A stretch of 64,000 nucleotides of DNA from Megachile rotundata (Eukaryota > Arthropoda > Insecta > Hymenoptera > Megachilidae): contig NC_134991.1 in the NCBI RefSeq assembly GCF_050947335.1, positions 4,898,001 through 4,962,000 on the forward strand, written 5' to 3'. The translations under genes and the position numbers were made by a program. Each line of letters starts with the position of its first letter. Position 1 is the first letter of the stretch. Below, piece after piece: positions 50,956 to 63,435 of this stretch. The notes below the pieces were generated by a model. That model ran no database searches. It saw only the letters and a program-made list of their open reading frames with translations, and was not told the DNA's origin.

Positions 50956-51154
50956 ATACAAAATAGCTAAACTTTCCTTATAATGAAACACGTTAACGTC
51001 ACTAGTGAAATTCACACGAACAGTTTCAAAAGTTACACAGAACTCAATGTAGAAGGCTATATACATACATATATAAGAGTGTTAATCACAGTAAAGAGTT
51101 CGTAGGCAAGTATAATTTACTGTGAATCTGAGGTAGATTGCGGTCAAATTTTAA

Positions 51155-51774
51155 CCCTTTCGCTTCGAGCGCCGGATATATCCGGCATCCGCGCGGCGAC
51201 TTGTGCGTACGAGCGCCGGATATATCCGGCATCCACATGATGTGTATACAAGTACCATCTGTGGTCAATGACAAATTCTTTGTTATCGGCAGAACGTTTT
51301 GAACTGATTTTATTGATATATTCGATTAATCCTATATATCAATAAAGTACACCTATTCTTTGGTGTTACATCAAAACCGCATCTAAAATATCTATCGGAT
51401 CTTGCGGATTATATTCATTTTTCTACAAATACATATCGTGTATTTCATATCTATAAGAATTAAGAATAGATCGGCTCAAAGTATTATTCTTTTTTTAAGA
51501 ATAAAAAATTGTAAATATGTAAATAGCTAAGAATTTGTCAACTGTAATTAGTCTAATGTCTTTAGAGTAACTAATATAATTTTGTTTAACTGTTTTCATA
51601 TTAAAATGTGAGGAATACATGCTATATTAGAGCAACAATTGTTTTATTAAGTATAGTAATTATTTAAGACTTAAAAACTGTATATATAAAAACCACGCGC
51701 ACTGTGCACATTTCTGGCGCGTGCTTCCGTACGGTGACGACACTTCGGCGGACCGGGCTGCCGAAGCGAAAGGG
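51155..51774. mobile_element. piggyBac-like MITE (relative of the 11157 element)
   Basis: 620 bp between TTAA at 51151-51154 and 51775-51778. The ends are a near-perfect inverted repeat: CCCTTTCGCTTCGAGC on the left, CCCTTTCGCTTCGGC read inward from the right. Two perfect 16-base palindromes GCCGGATATATCCGGC lie at 51171-51186 and 51215-51230, 44 bp apart. Near the right end, CCACGCGCACTGTGCACA matches the 11.4-kb element. No transposase. The minus-strand frame at 51086-51274 crosses the boundary and is accidental. Confidence 0.88.
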
Positions 51775-51778
51775 TTAA

Positions 51779-54029
51779 TGAAACTTTAACTAAATGAAGT
51801 TGAATAAATATTAACTACGCATACTCAGAAAATGGAATCATACTGAAGTCCTGCAAAAGATTGTATGAGAGGAAGAAAATATTTTCACGAATTGGCACTT
51901 TGATTGTGCGAATATTCATAGCAGCAATTTTGTCGCCAAAATAATATTGACCTCATGGCATTTTTTAAATCACTGTATTTCGTCTATATTTATTAAGTAA
52001 GTACTATCAAATTATGCAAAAGAAGTTAAATAAAAATGAAAATTAATTGAAAATCAAGTCTAATCCAATTTTGCAAGAAAATAAGAACTTTCAGCATTCT
52101 GTAAGTAGATTACTGTTGCACTTATAATTTCTTTGTTGAAAGAATGTACATAAGTTTTATATTGTATACATACATTGTCAATTGTTTGTATTCATTTTTT
52201 AGTATTCAAGGTATTGCCATTAGTTATCGTAATTTATAAACATAGGAAAACTAAACAATTTTATTCAATTTTCATGAAATAATCATTGAAAATAGTGAAG
52301 CCACACAACATAAAATAATAATGAAACATATTATAAGATCTCAAAAATTATTATTCATCAACTAAACTTTCAAAGCATAAACTAGTAGCTTATACATTAC
52401 AGGTGAAATATAATGCGCCAATTTCCATGTAATTACTGTTTTGTGATATTTTCCTGTAACTATGTTGATTATTTAATAATCACAGTATGTCGAGAACGTT
52501 CAACATTTTAATTACAATTGGTTTCGAATTTTGCCTTCTACCATTAACGACTGAAATTCGATTCCAGATTAAACTTGTCGATGCATGATTGAATTAAAAC
52601 TGAATAGGATAATACGCACGTAGCTGTGTTATTATAGCAGTAAAAATTACACGATACGTGATACATAAAAAGTAGATAGAAAATGGTATTCCAGACGTGT
52701 TTACAGTCACCTGATTTTATATGCATTAACGCAGTGTTTCGTGGAACTCTTGAAAATTTAATCTTTTATTCTCGGAAGGTGATTACCATTCTTCGATTTA
52801 ACCCTTTTAAAATTACTGACTAAAGAATGTTCGATATATTTAAGTTTATTGACGAAGGAAACGAAATATATTATGACAATGATTAAATTTAATACAAAAA
52901 AATTTGTGATTAAATTTCACTTTAGTGCATACAAAATTATTGATTTTTTTTCCATTTAATAGCTTTTAATGACTAGGATACAAAAATACAAATTCTAATG
53001 TTAGAAACCCAGTGGTTAAATAGTTAGTTTAGTTTAGTTTTTAGTTTTAGTTTTAATAATCTATAATGCATTCTGTTAGAATTATGCAGTGATCGACGAC
53101 GATAACTTTATTGGATGTTAAGCCAAATATAATTGATTTATTAAAATAATATTACAATAAACTGTTAACGATTTAACGATGGCAAATATACGATAAGGAA
53201 TGACATTTTATGACAGAGTTCACGCTTTATATAAATTAACTATGTAATAGTTTTTTGTTAATCGATTTATAAACGTGCGATAATTTGTTATATTCTCAAC
53301 ACATTCTGTAATTTCATTTATTTAAAAAAGAAAAACATCTTTTTGTAACTTGTAATTGGAAAAACAAATTTTCGCAATTTTTCCATGAAAAAACGTTTTA
53401 CCATTACTTTTTTAATGACATTTTCTACGTAACCGTCCAATGGAGCATGGGTAAAAGCCAATACAGCGTCGCAGGTACCAGTCAAATATGCTAAAAGCGC
53501 TCAAATTGACATGCCTTTCTAACTACTGGATTCCTAACATAAAACTTGCATTTTTCAGTTCTAGGAATTAAAAATTATTAAATTTTTTACAATTTAATAA
53601 TTGATCTTTTTACCAATCAATTATTTTGTTTGCTCTAAAGTAAACGTTAGCTGAATTTGTTGAATCACAGAGAAGAAAAATAGAAAAGTAACGATTCACA
53701 CACGATGTACACAATATGCCTCGATGCCAAGTATATAAGAATTCCAATTATTTAAAATTATTTAAAGATAACTATCACGTGTTGTGAAGGGACTTCTTCG
53801 AGTCTTTCATACCACACTACTAAGGTCACATCCTAACTCTACATCTTTAAAGCTTATAAAACCGTATAATGTGTCTGTATATGAGACAACATTGAATATA
53901 CATATAATAATTTCAGAACTCATACAGTTAGTCATAACAGGTTATGTTACAAGACTGCTAATTTGAGATGTACATGTAATCATGCGAATTTAATAGAGTT
54001 GGAAATATAGGAATTCTGCAATAGTACAT
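51779..54029. other. AT-rich non-coding DNA
   Basis: No gene recognised. Small open frames on both strands lack motifs. A short TTTAGTTTAGTTTTTAG run is at 53026-53052. Nothing else stands out. Confidence 0.45.
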
Positions 54030-54460
54030 TAGAATTTTAGAGAAATTTGGAAATTTAGAAGTTTGGGAATTTGAAGATTTGGACTTTTGAGAATTTGGAA
54101 ACTTAGAAATTTAGGAACTTGCTGGGATCATAATTTGAGGATTTAGAAATTTGAGAATTTGGTAGTTTAAAAATTTATAATTGTGAGAATTTGTTAATTT
54201 GGGAATTTGAAAATTTAGAAATTTAAGGATTTGGTAGTTTAATAATTTGGGTTTGGAAAGTTGCAAATTTGAACACAGTTTAAGAGTTTGGTAATGTAAT
54301 AATTTGAGAATTTGGTAATTAGGAAGTTCGAAAATTTTGGAATTAGAATATTGGCAAGTTTGAGAAATTGGTGACCTAAAAATTTGGAAAAATAAAAGTT
54401 TAAAAATTAAAAAATTTAGAAACGCAAAAGTTTAGAAATATAGAAATATAGAAATTTAGT
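54030..54460. repeat. Degenerate GAATTTGGGAATTTG tract
   Basis: Loose units such as GGAAATTTAGAAGTTTGGG and GAATTTGGTAGTTT, G-rich on the plus strand like those at 1.5 and 19.2 kb. Confidence 0.75.
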
Positions 54461-57400
54461 ATTAAATAACAGTAAGTTAGATACATTTTAAGGAAGTATG
54501 CATGTGTTTGAAAACTTTGCTCTGTATTGAAGCGTTCCTTTTAGTTTTTTTTCTGGACGCACTGTTCCTATAGAATTCACAGTATTTAGAATTTCTCTGA
54601 TGTGTCGTCGAAAGGTAGCAAATTTATTCGGTGTGCTATATTTTTATTCGGTAGCGTAGGAAAAGAGAAATACCTGCATTGATTGTGTTCGCGCCTTTAT
54701 GTCAGTTTGCTTTTATTGGCAGAAATGGCTTCCACGTAACGTCAAAGCACTGACGGCAACCGTATGGCACCCAGTTTGTTACCCGATTCATGGTTCACCT
54801 TGCGATAGCTTTGTGAGGGAAATCCTCTTCTGACAAAATTCAATACCCACCAAACGCACAGAGTTGTACAGCGAAAAGCTGCCGGTTGTTAAACTGCCGC
54901 CATTTCACGAGTTTGTAACGCGACATCATTTGCAGAAAACTCTGTTTTCAACTCCATACGGGTTACACAGTTAATTGTGTATATCGACAACAGCGAAGTA
55001 AATCATATTATAATTCTTCGTTATCGTTTCGTTATATTAATTTCGTTAATGGACTAGTCGATTAGTTTATTAATTCGTTGAGGAGGTTTAACTGTGGAAG
55101 AATTAATTTTATGGAGATAAAAATTGGTTTCAGAATATGATTTTTGGATTGATTAGAGAATTGTGAAAATATGAAAATTTTGCATTTAAGATTAATTTTA
55201 GATTTTTATAAATGTATTTATTCTTTATATTATTATATGAAGAGCTGTATTTATTCTTTATTTTATTGGATCTATGTTTATTCTGTACCTTACTACACCT
55301 ATGACTATATTTATTTTTTACGTATAGGGTGTCCTACAATTACTGTAAGAGTCAGTTTTGCTAAAAATATCAATGTTCTCAAAAAGATTTTAAGACCGTA
55401 TAGATGAAGTTCAACTATTTAAGTCTACAAGAAATATTTCTGCAATATCTAGATCTCTAACAGTAGTAAGTATTGAGAGAGCAGAAATATAATGTAACAT
55501 GATATGAAATTTAACATATAAAACTTACATATCACACAAACACGAAAATATGACATGTTTGAGAATTAAAGAATTAAATTATACTCCACTAACAAGTAAT
55601 GATGAAGCTCACAAATATATAAAAAATAGGATGAACTAAGCCAACATAATTCACAGCTCTATTTATGTAACTGACCCGCAATTTTAGTCGACATGTAAAC
55701 CATCGAAGGTTTAACTTTAAAAGCGAAGATCGTCGCTGACAATTCCGGAATAATGGTGGTCGTTAATTAAAGAGAAATTAAGACTGTCAGAAGGCGACTA
55801 AGGAAAAGGAACTTAACGTCATGTTCCGACAATATATTAATTCAACAACGCGTAAAGATTCTCTCTTGAGCGTGGTTGAACCAGAGTAGGTACCTACTCT
55901 GAAGCTCTTTCGGATGTTAAACACGCCGGATACGTTCCTCGCTTCTTCCAGGACTGCCGTAGTCTCACCTCCTTTATAACTCATGCCCAACCCCATTAGC
56001 CCACGGGCCACGAAAGCGCATGCATCACATCGTTACATTATAGAAACGGGTCGCGTACAGAGGCTGTTCCGCCTAGCCTAAGGGCAAAACTTGACGTTAT
56101 CATACTCATAATTTCACTTTTGCAATCGTTTCACCTTATCTCCTTAGAAAATTTCTGACCTGTACAGTTTCCTCTTTCAACAACAACGTCTTCGGTTACC
56201 TGTGCGCATATGTTCGCGGTAATATGGACCGGTGTTTTTCTCGTACACTGTGAGGATTTTGAAGAAATTGAACGGGAAAGGTCATACTGTATCTTACAAC
56301 GAAAAAAGAATACACAGCATTATAAATTTTCAAATTTACACTAAACTGTACACTCTGCGAACGTTCATTCTATTTACAGTTAGGAATCTGGGAATTTTCA
56401 GAAAGAAATTCTTAGAGGTTTTTTGAAGCATAAATTAGTGAGTATATTCGTAACCGCAAATTTTTAAAAATTTTAATAATCACAAATTTTTAATAATATT
56501 CGTAATAGTAAATTCTCATAATTGAAAACTACCAAATTAAAAATTCTCAAATTCAGAACTTTTCAAACCTACAAAGAGCATAAACTAGAAGAAACTAGAA
56601 AGCTTACAGCAAACACTTTATATAGGATAATATACACTGTGTCTCAAAAACTTCGTTATAGGAAAATGTCTCCTTAACTATTATTGATACAACCAAATAT
56701 CGAAAAAAAAATTATTTCATTTCAAGGAATAAATGTTAAAGTGAAAAGCATTTTTACTTAAGTTTCTATTTTGTAATATTTCAAAGTCATCAATGTTTTT
56801 TTAAATAAAACCGTATATTTTTTTACAGCAATTTTATGGAAAATTCTTTCTAAAAAAATGAAATCATACTAAAAAGATCAAGAGTCGAGATATTTTGAAT
56901 TTAAGATCGAAAATGATACAAATGATTTAAGATATCTCTTGCATAAATCATACAAATATAATTCTTTGTAATTTACTTTCGCTAAAAATTTAATTACTAT
57001 ATGGTTTTTTAAAAACTTTTTTAACGATAATACTAAGGACATACTTTTAGCTAAAGCTAAAATGTTAATATAAATGTGTTTTATTTGCAACAATATATTT
57101 TGTAGGATGATTATCAGTATTTTGTATTTACTGTGGCATTGCGGTGTTCCATATTACACGCTGCTCTGCATTATGTACAGTTATCCTATACGTTGTTAAA
57201 TTTGAGATCACCTCAGGCTATGATCAATATCACGGCATCGTTACGTCAAATTATCTATTCGAACTTCAAAGTACATAAGTTCGTAAGAGACGAGTAAATA
57301 GAACATGGAGTACAAGTTTCAGAAAGTAAACGCTAAGGTATAAGATTCCGTAGTAGTATAAATTATAGCGTGGTTGGAATAATTATTTTGTGATGATATA

Positions 57401-58006
57401 ACGCTGTAAGTTATAATTAGTAGCTGGTAAGTTTGTCAGCGATAAATTTCAATTTCCTGCGTTCATTAATTTATTTTGAAAATATTAGAATTTAAAGACG
57501 CGGAACAAAATTACTAAGTTATCAAATCGGTAAACTATCAAATTATAAAATTATAAGATTATAAAATTATCAAATTATCAAATTACTTAATCTTCAAATA
57601 AATTTTACTCAAATTTTTATTTAAATTTTTAATTTAAAAAACACCTAGTAAGAAACTTCCAAATTTCCAAATTTAAGAATTTTTAAATACGTAAATTGAA
57701 CAAATGAAATAACAAAGATCTTAAACTAGAAATTTTAGTGCTTTTATATTTAAAAATTTTGGAAATATAAATTTGAAAAATTTTGTATTCTTAATTTTCT
57801 AAATTTCTGAATTTATATCTAGTTATTCGTTAACGGTTACATTTAATTTAAACAATTTTCTCGATGCTTATTTACACATGTATTTTTATCGGCAATTTCA
57901 ATATAAAGACTCCATAATAAGATACATCTACCCTACTTGTTCCCTCGAATATCTTTCCCCTTCAATATATTCTCCGATGCCCATTTTCAACAGCGATATT
58001 TGGATG
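54461..58006. other. Non-coding DNA with GC-richer patches and a palindrome
   Basis: 54530-54960 and 55680-56100 are GC-richer but hold no frame I can identify; the 74-codon minus frame at 55787-56011 is unrecognised. A perfect 20-base palindrome is at 55882-55901. 56650-57100 shares short phrases (GTCATCAATGTTTTTTTAAA) with the 29.4/49.0-kb elements and may be a distant relative. 57480-57800 is AATTTG-type low complexity. Confidence 0.4.
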
Positions 58007-58930
58007 TTAGCGATGGGTTTCTCGCAACTTCGAAACTTCGAAACTCCTTGAAACACAAGAAAGTTTCGAGTTTCGAGAATTCAAAACTCTGTTTTTTTTT
58101 CGTGGTTCAAAACATTCGAGAGGCAGATAGGAAAACGTACAAAATCAATGAATAAAGAGTCGTTCGCAGCGTGCCTTGAGAATATTTGATCTATTGTACA
58201 TCTCGAATATTCGATGCGTATTATTTTACGAACGTTCGGAGATTAGTTTTTGTATTTGAGGATATAAGCAAATTGACATTCGATCAGGATCGTAGAACTG
58301 CAGATCGGGTGCGTGTGATGCATGTGAGCTAGAAAAATTTTGCTGACATCGGTTCTTAAAATGAGATATTTCTCTCGCTAAGCAAAATCACCACTTCAAA
58401 TTTTAAGAGTTTTGAGATTTTTGAGAGTTTCGAAATTTCATAACGCTTCGGATTCGAGTATCGAAAGTTTATAAATTCGGTTTAAACCCATCTGTAATTG
58501 ATATAATTCGAAGTATTCAAAACAAAAAGTATTATTGATGTTAACGTTATTTTTTACTTACTATACATTTTAGCGGTACATGGGATATTTAATCAGTAAT
58601 TGTGCTCAATAATAGTAATATTATAAAAGCAGACGTAGGTCATTTTTATCTTTTTAAAATAAAATATATCAGCTTTACCAAATCAAAATGTATTAACTTA
58701 ATACATCGCGGTACAAAATAAAAAAAATGTTGGAACTTAATCTGCAGATCGAGTGTGTGTGATGTATGTGAACTTCAAAAATTTTGTCGATATCGGTTCT
58801 TAAAATAAGATATTCGTCTTGAAAAACAAACAACAAAATCACCGCTTGCAATTTCGAGAGTTTTGTAATGTTATAACACTTTGGGTTCAAGTTTCGAAAG
58901 TTTGAAAATTCGGTTCGAACCCATCGCTAG
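58007..58930. mobile_element. Probable MITE with internal direct duplication, hAT-like ends
   Basis: Left end TTAGCGATGGGTTTC and right end read inward CTAGCGATGGGTTCG form an inverted repeat, and both are followed by AACTTTCGAAACTT-like sequence. Inside, about 58298-58500 and 58736-58930 are direct repeats (shared GTGTGATGYATGTGARCT and ATCGGTTCTTAAAATRAGAT). TAGNGATGGG ends resemble hAT elements, but no clear 8-bp duplication is seen. Non-coding. Confidence 0.45.
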
Positions 58931-59596
58931 TATATATTTTACTTCTCCTGATTCACCCTACACGAGGACCAAACTTACGCAGGAAAATACCGTGAAGACA
59001 GTTGAAGTAGACGACGAAAATACGTTTGAACGTAACAGGGAAAAACGTTCTTCTTAGAAAATGGACCATTCTAACGACAAGTGGGAAGGTATATTGGGTT
59101 TGAGTGATATTAAGAGAAGGAAAGGAGGGCGAAGAACAAGAAGATAAGAGATGGAGGTTGAAACACTCGCAGGAAAGAGCAAAGAGTAAAGAGAAGATGG
59201 AACGGGTGGAGATTTATTATACGGCGAGACAGGGCATCTTTCATTAAACCCGAATATCATACGGGAATATCTTAATCGATCAAGAACACCGTTCTCAGAT
59301 ATTATTTCAGTAGTCTATATCAACGTTTGAATATCAAGATATGTATTTAGGGGAGAATTATCTAGCTAGGATTGCTTAAGATATTATACGCTATGTCAAT
59401 CAAAATAAACCTTCTTTCATTATTTTATTTAATTACGGTAGATCTTTTTATATAAAGAGACAAGTAATATAGAGGAGAAGATTCGACATGTACCACAATT
59501 TTACAATCACTTAGATCATATAGGAAATTGATGAAAGTTTAAATAAGCAGCAAATAAGATACAAAGTAAAGTTTATATGAACAAACAGAATAAAGT
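58931..59596. other. Non-coding DNA with a purine-rich block
   Basis: About 59086-59216 is purine-rich on the plus strand (GAGAAGGAAAGGAGGGCGAA and similar). The minus-strand frame over it is low complexity. Nothing else is recognised. Confidence 0.4.
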
Positions 59597-59600
59597 TTAA

Positions 59601-60129
59601 CCGTTTGAGTGCGGAGGAGCGCGACAGCGCTCCTCTGTTTATATGCCAAAAATGCGGGGAGCGCTATCGCGCTTTTCTAGTTTAATGTTAAAATTGCAAA
59701 GAGAGTGACTGTGCTCCTACTTTTTTTTCTCAATTTGGTGTGAATTTAAGCTGGTTGCACTAGCGAAGCATGTTAGAATTATGGGTTTAAATAAAAATAA
59801 TATTACCTTTATATCACTGCATTATTAGTTTATTATATCAAGAAAGTGAAAAAGACACGCGGCGCACTTGCTACATCAGGACAGAGAGAGCGTCGGGGAA
59901 GAAACAAAAGATGGGGACTCCCACAATTTTACGCATCAAACTTTATACGTCATGCTTGCCACAACATCCGCACATAGCCATGCGTTGACAAGTCCTAACA
60001 AAGCATATGAGTTATCGGTTTACAAGTAAAAATAAGTTATCTACTTTTATTAATATTTTTTTTTATATATACCGAAACTCATCCGCATTTTTGGCATATG
60101 CTCACAAAATTTGTGCCGCACTCAAACGG
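59601..60129. mobile_element. piggyBac-like MITE, second family
   Basis: 529 bp between TTAA at 59597-59600 and 60130-60133. The ends match for 14 bases: CCGTTTGAGTGCGG on both. An inner inverted repeat ATATGCCAAAAATGCGG lies at 59641-59657 and, complemented, at about 60083-60099. The left part holds GAGCGCGACAGCGCTCCT-like hairpins. No transposase. The TTAA site fits piggyBac-type insertion, though the CCG start is less typical than CCC. Confidence 0.8.
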
Positions 60130-61224
60130 TTAAAGAAATATGAAGAAAAAAAAATAGAATGCGGTATATTATGAAATGTATAAAAATAACTACATATACA
60201 TATAAAAGTCACATATCACCAAGAAAATATATTTAAAAATTAAAGAAGATTGGTCAACGAGTGTTCCAAGAACGCTATGAAATACTGAATACATCAATAT
60301 CATTGTTACAGATAGAACTAGCCGAACGAGGAGTCTTAGAGCATAAAATGAGAATTTAAAAGTGTACAGGCGATTTAACGAAATTAGCGGGGTTTTCGGG
60401 GGCGACTGGTCAAGAGCAGCAGGCATGGCGAGTCCCATGCCTCGAAGCCCTACGTGCACGAGGAAACCTGTGGCCGTATTCGTCGAGCATCATGAGTGTT
60501 TCGGCATGAAAAACACCATCGTAGCACCGGGGGTAACCAATCCGCCCGGGAGTGGTGGTGCTCACCAAAACACCGAGGGCCACTCCGCTTGGGAGAGATG
60601 AGAACCCGGGCGGGGGCGAGCTTGCTTGTCCCGCGCTCCGACTGGCTGTCTGCGGGATCGGTCGCACTTGCAAGTGGCATGTGGCACATGCTCTGAAATT
60701 CCAAGTAAAACGCCAATTAATAAGTATTTGATCTACCGCGGAATGTCGGCAAATCCTAGTGCGCACTTCGGCAGAAATGAAAGACATTACCCGGCGACGT
60801 CTCCTGACGCGTAATTTCCAGAAACGCGTAAAAAGGTGCGGACAGCTCCGTTTGATGGCGGATACCGGCAAGTGCCGCGACGTCGGTATCGGCGCGCGGC
60901 GTGGCGGCGCGAAGGCTCGGCTGCAAAGGGCGAGCAGCATCGCGAGGTTCGGCGGTTCGGTCGTAGAGAAATGACCGCGAAACAAAGAGCGGACGGCACG
61001 TGGCAGATTTCAGAGAAATCGGCGTGGTTGCCAGGAGACGTCGCGTAGGGGAATGAAACATAAAATGAGCGAGGGCATCGGGGCCCAGGCTTCACTTCGT
61101 ATTTTGTCATTGTGCGCTTCACTTCGTTTTTGTTGCTTAAAAAACTTTTCGTCTACTTGATACATTCGGTGATAGCGTTAAATTGTCACATTGCCTTTCC
61201 GATTAGCACTTGCTGCGAGACTTA

Positions 61225-63269
61225 CAAGGAAAGGCACGCAAGTGTCCCCCTCCGATTTTGATGAAACTTCGTAGGTTTGTTAAGCAGGCAAAAATAAGGG
61301 ACACGTATTTTTTTTTATCGGCTGAGACGCGGGTTTAAGGGGTGAAACGAGCCCTTAAAGTTTCGACCCCTTTTGGCTATCTCGAAAACCATACGAGGTA
61401 CATTAAAACTTCTAATAGAAAAGTTGTATGGTTTCTTGCGTATAATAACAGGATGTTAACCGATTTTGCAAAATACAATTTGTTTATAACAACAAAATTT
61501 TTCATAACCTTATTTTACAATTTATTCAAATTTATATCATGACAAAAAGTGTAGAGAATTTTATTACAAATCCATTGGTATATATATATACAATATTGCC
61601 TCCTACAATTCCTCAGATTTTTATCATAAAGGTTCGCGCGCGCGCCCGCATGATACTAAACCGAATCATATCGGACGATATTACACTACCAGTCAACGTC
61701 ATTTTTAAGCATAAATAAAAAACAATTATATTTGCGTTATACATAACTGTTAATTTTATTAAATTTGTATTACAAAACATTTATTGTTAAAGTACATAGG
61801 TATTCTATGTATATGTCAATTTTATAGGTAACTAATAGTTTGAATAAGTTAGAACACATAATCGTGGCAATAATGGTATTCTTCGAAAAAATGTTTCAAA
61901 CACAACGGTTTCCGACATTAAATATATGTAATAATAGGTACGTCACGGCATATGTATATGGCATAGTGGTTCATTATGTGATGCATAGCAAAATTCTACT
62001 GTATTTGGAAAATGAGGTGGTTTTGACGATATGAATCCACTTTTATATCATAAAATGAAATTTTCAAATCGTGGTGAAGAAAACTGATTATGAACAAGTC
62101 ATTGTAGTTTTAGAATGCTATCTCGTGTGTGGAGATTAATGTCATATTGCAATATAACAACTATGTCCGAAAAGCGACAAACAAAATTTTTCCATACGCG
62201 AAATCCGTACACGTATAATAGTTGTAAATATTTTGTGGTTCCAGTTAGAATCATAAATAACATTATTTCTTTATTTATCGGAATAGCTTCGTCAATCCTA
62301 CGACAACAATGCGCGCTCCAAGAATCTAATAATAGAGCTGTTTTATTGTTTGTATTTGGAGAATAAACTTCTGTTAACCAGGTTTTAAAATTTTCTTTTG
62401 TAAGTTTTCCGGATGTCGATGCCATAACAAAAATATTCATCGCCTTGAACATGGTCTGCTGTAATCGAGATTCAAATACTCCATGGTATAAAGTAGATAC
62501 ATATCGTCAAGACCTCATTTTCAAAATCCCGTATTTTGCTATGCATCACATAATGAACCACTATGCCACATATGTAGTGACGCAGCAATTATTTTATGTG
62601 CACGGTGCATCGAAAACCGTTTGAATCATTTCTTCGAGCAATACCACCATTGCCGTGATTATGTTCCTTAACGTATTTAAACTATTCATTACCTAATAAA
62701 ATTAACATATAGAATACCTCTGTACTTTAACGAAAAATGTTAATTACAACGCAAATGTAATTGTTTCTCATTTATGCTTATAAATAATGTTGACTGACAG
62801 TGTAATATCGTCCGACTTCATCCGATTTAGTAGTGTGGAGCGTCAGCGGGCGCGCGCGCGAACCTTTATGATAAAAATCTGAGGAATTGTAGGAGGCAAT
62901 ATTGTATGTATATATACCAATGGATTTGTAATAAAATTCTCTACACTTTTTGTCATTATACACATTTTAATAAATTGTAAAATAAGGTTATGAAAAATTT
63001 TTTTGTTATAAACATATTGTATTTTGCAAAATTGGTTAACATCCTGTTATTATACGCAAGAAACCATACAACTTTTCTATTAGAAGTTTTAATGTATCTC
63101 GTATGGTTTTCGAGATAGCCAAAGGGGTAGAAACTTCAAGGGCTCGTTTCACCCCTTAAACCCGCGTCTCAGCCGATAAAAAAAAATACGTGTCCCTTAT
63201 TTTTGCCTGCTTAACAAACCTACGAAGTTTCATCAAAATCGGAGGGGGACACTTGCGTGCCTTTCCTTG
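61225..63269. mobile_element. Foldback-like DNA transposon with ~800-bp inverted arms
   Basis: 2045 bp. The left arm runs about 61225-62050, the right arm about 62485-63269, and the loop is only about 430 bp. The ends read CAAGGAAAGGCACGCAAGTG on both sides; the outer ~400 bases of the arms are nearly identical and the inner part is more diverged. A (GC)n stretch, GCGCGCGCGCCCGC, occurs in each arm. Flanking TTA at 61222-61224 and 63270-63272 is the probable 3-bp target duplication. The loop holds part of a DDE transposase. The whole sits inside a solo LTR. Confidence 0.9.
62099..62452 (-). pseudogene. C-terminal fragment of a DDE-type transposase
   Basis: A 117-codon frame. Residues about 40-50 read ALLLDSWSAHC, the hydrophobic-Asp...His strand of DDE transposases of the pogo/DDE_1 kind. 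About 25 residues later GTTKYLQ precedes the place where family members have a Pro-Leu-Asp; here it is Leu-Leu-Tyr, so a catalytic Asp is lost. A conserved-looking YGFRVWKNF segment follows. The frame has no N-terminal DNA-binding part, and its upstream side runs into the right inverted arm. It is decayed, and the family (pogo-like) is inferred from motif shape only. Confidence 0.65.
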
Positions 63270-63435
63270 TTAGTTGTAATACATTTGTTATACGTCAACT
63301 GAAATACATTTGCGCATTTTTCGCCGTCGAAAATTAAATTTGTTCTGATACAATCATGATAAACGTAATTAACATAATTTCTGATTTGATGAAATAACCG
63401 CAATTATTGCGATATTGTTCAGTATGAATTAAAGT

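Larger units (their letters stand above)
60304..63352 (+). mobile_element. Solo LTR, GC-rich family (copy 2), split by a foldback-like element
   Basis: Starts TGTTACAGATAG and ends TCTGATACA, with the 5-bp target duplication ATCAT (60299-60303 and 63353-63357). It matches the LTR at 25230-26363 from end to end, except that the part at 61225-63272 is an inserted DNA transposon plus its duplication. LTR sequence is about 1.0 kb. The right-hand 80 bases (63273-63352) align to the last 80 bases of copy 1. The GC-rich open frames at 60362-61122 are by-products. Different target duplications show that the two copies inserted independently. Confidence 0.9.

Noticed and set aside
58905..58925. GGTTCGAACCC, resembling a tRNA T-arm
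   Set aside because: No acceptor, D or anticodon stems can be formed around it; it is part of the inverted end of a MITE.
60410..61122. 191-codon minus-strand frame and overlapping frames
   Set aside because: Same solo LTR family; open only because of GC richness, with the flanking TG...CA ends and target duplication explaining the region.
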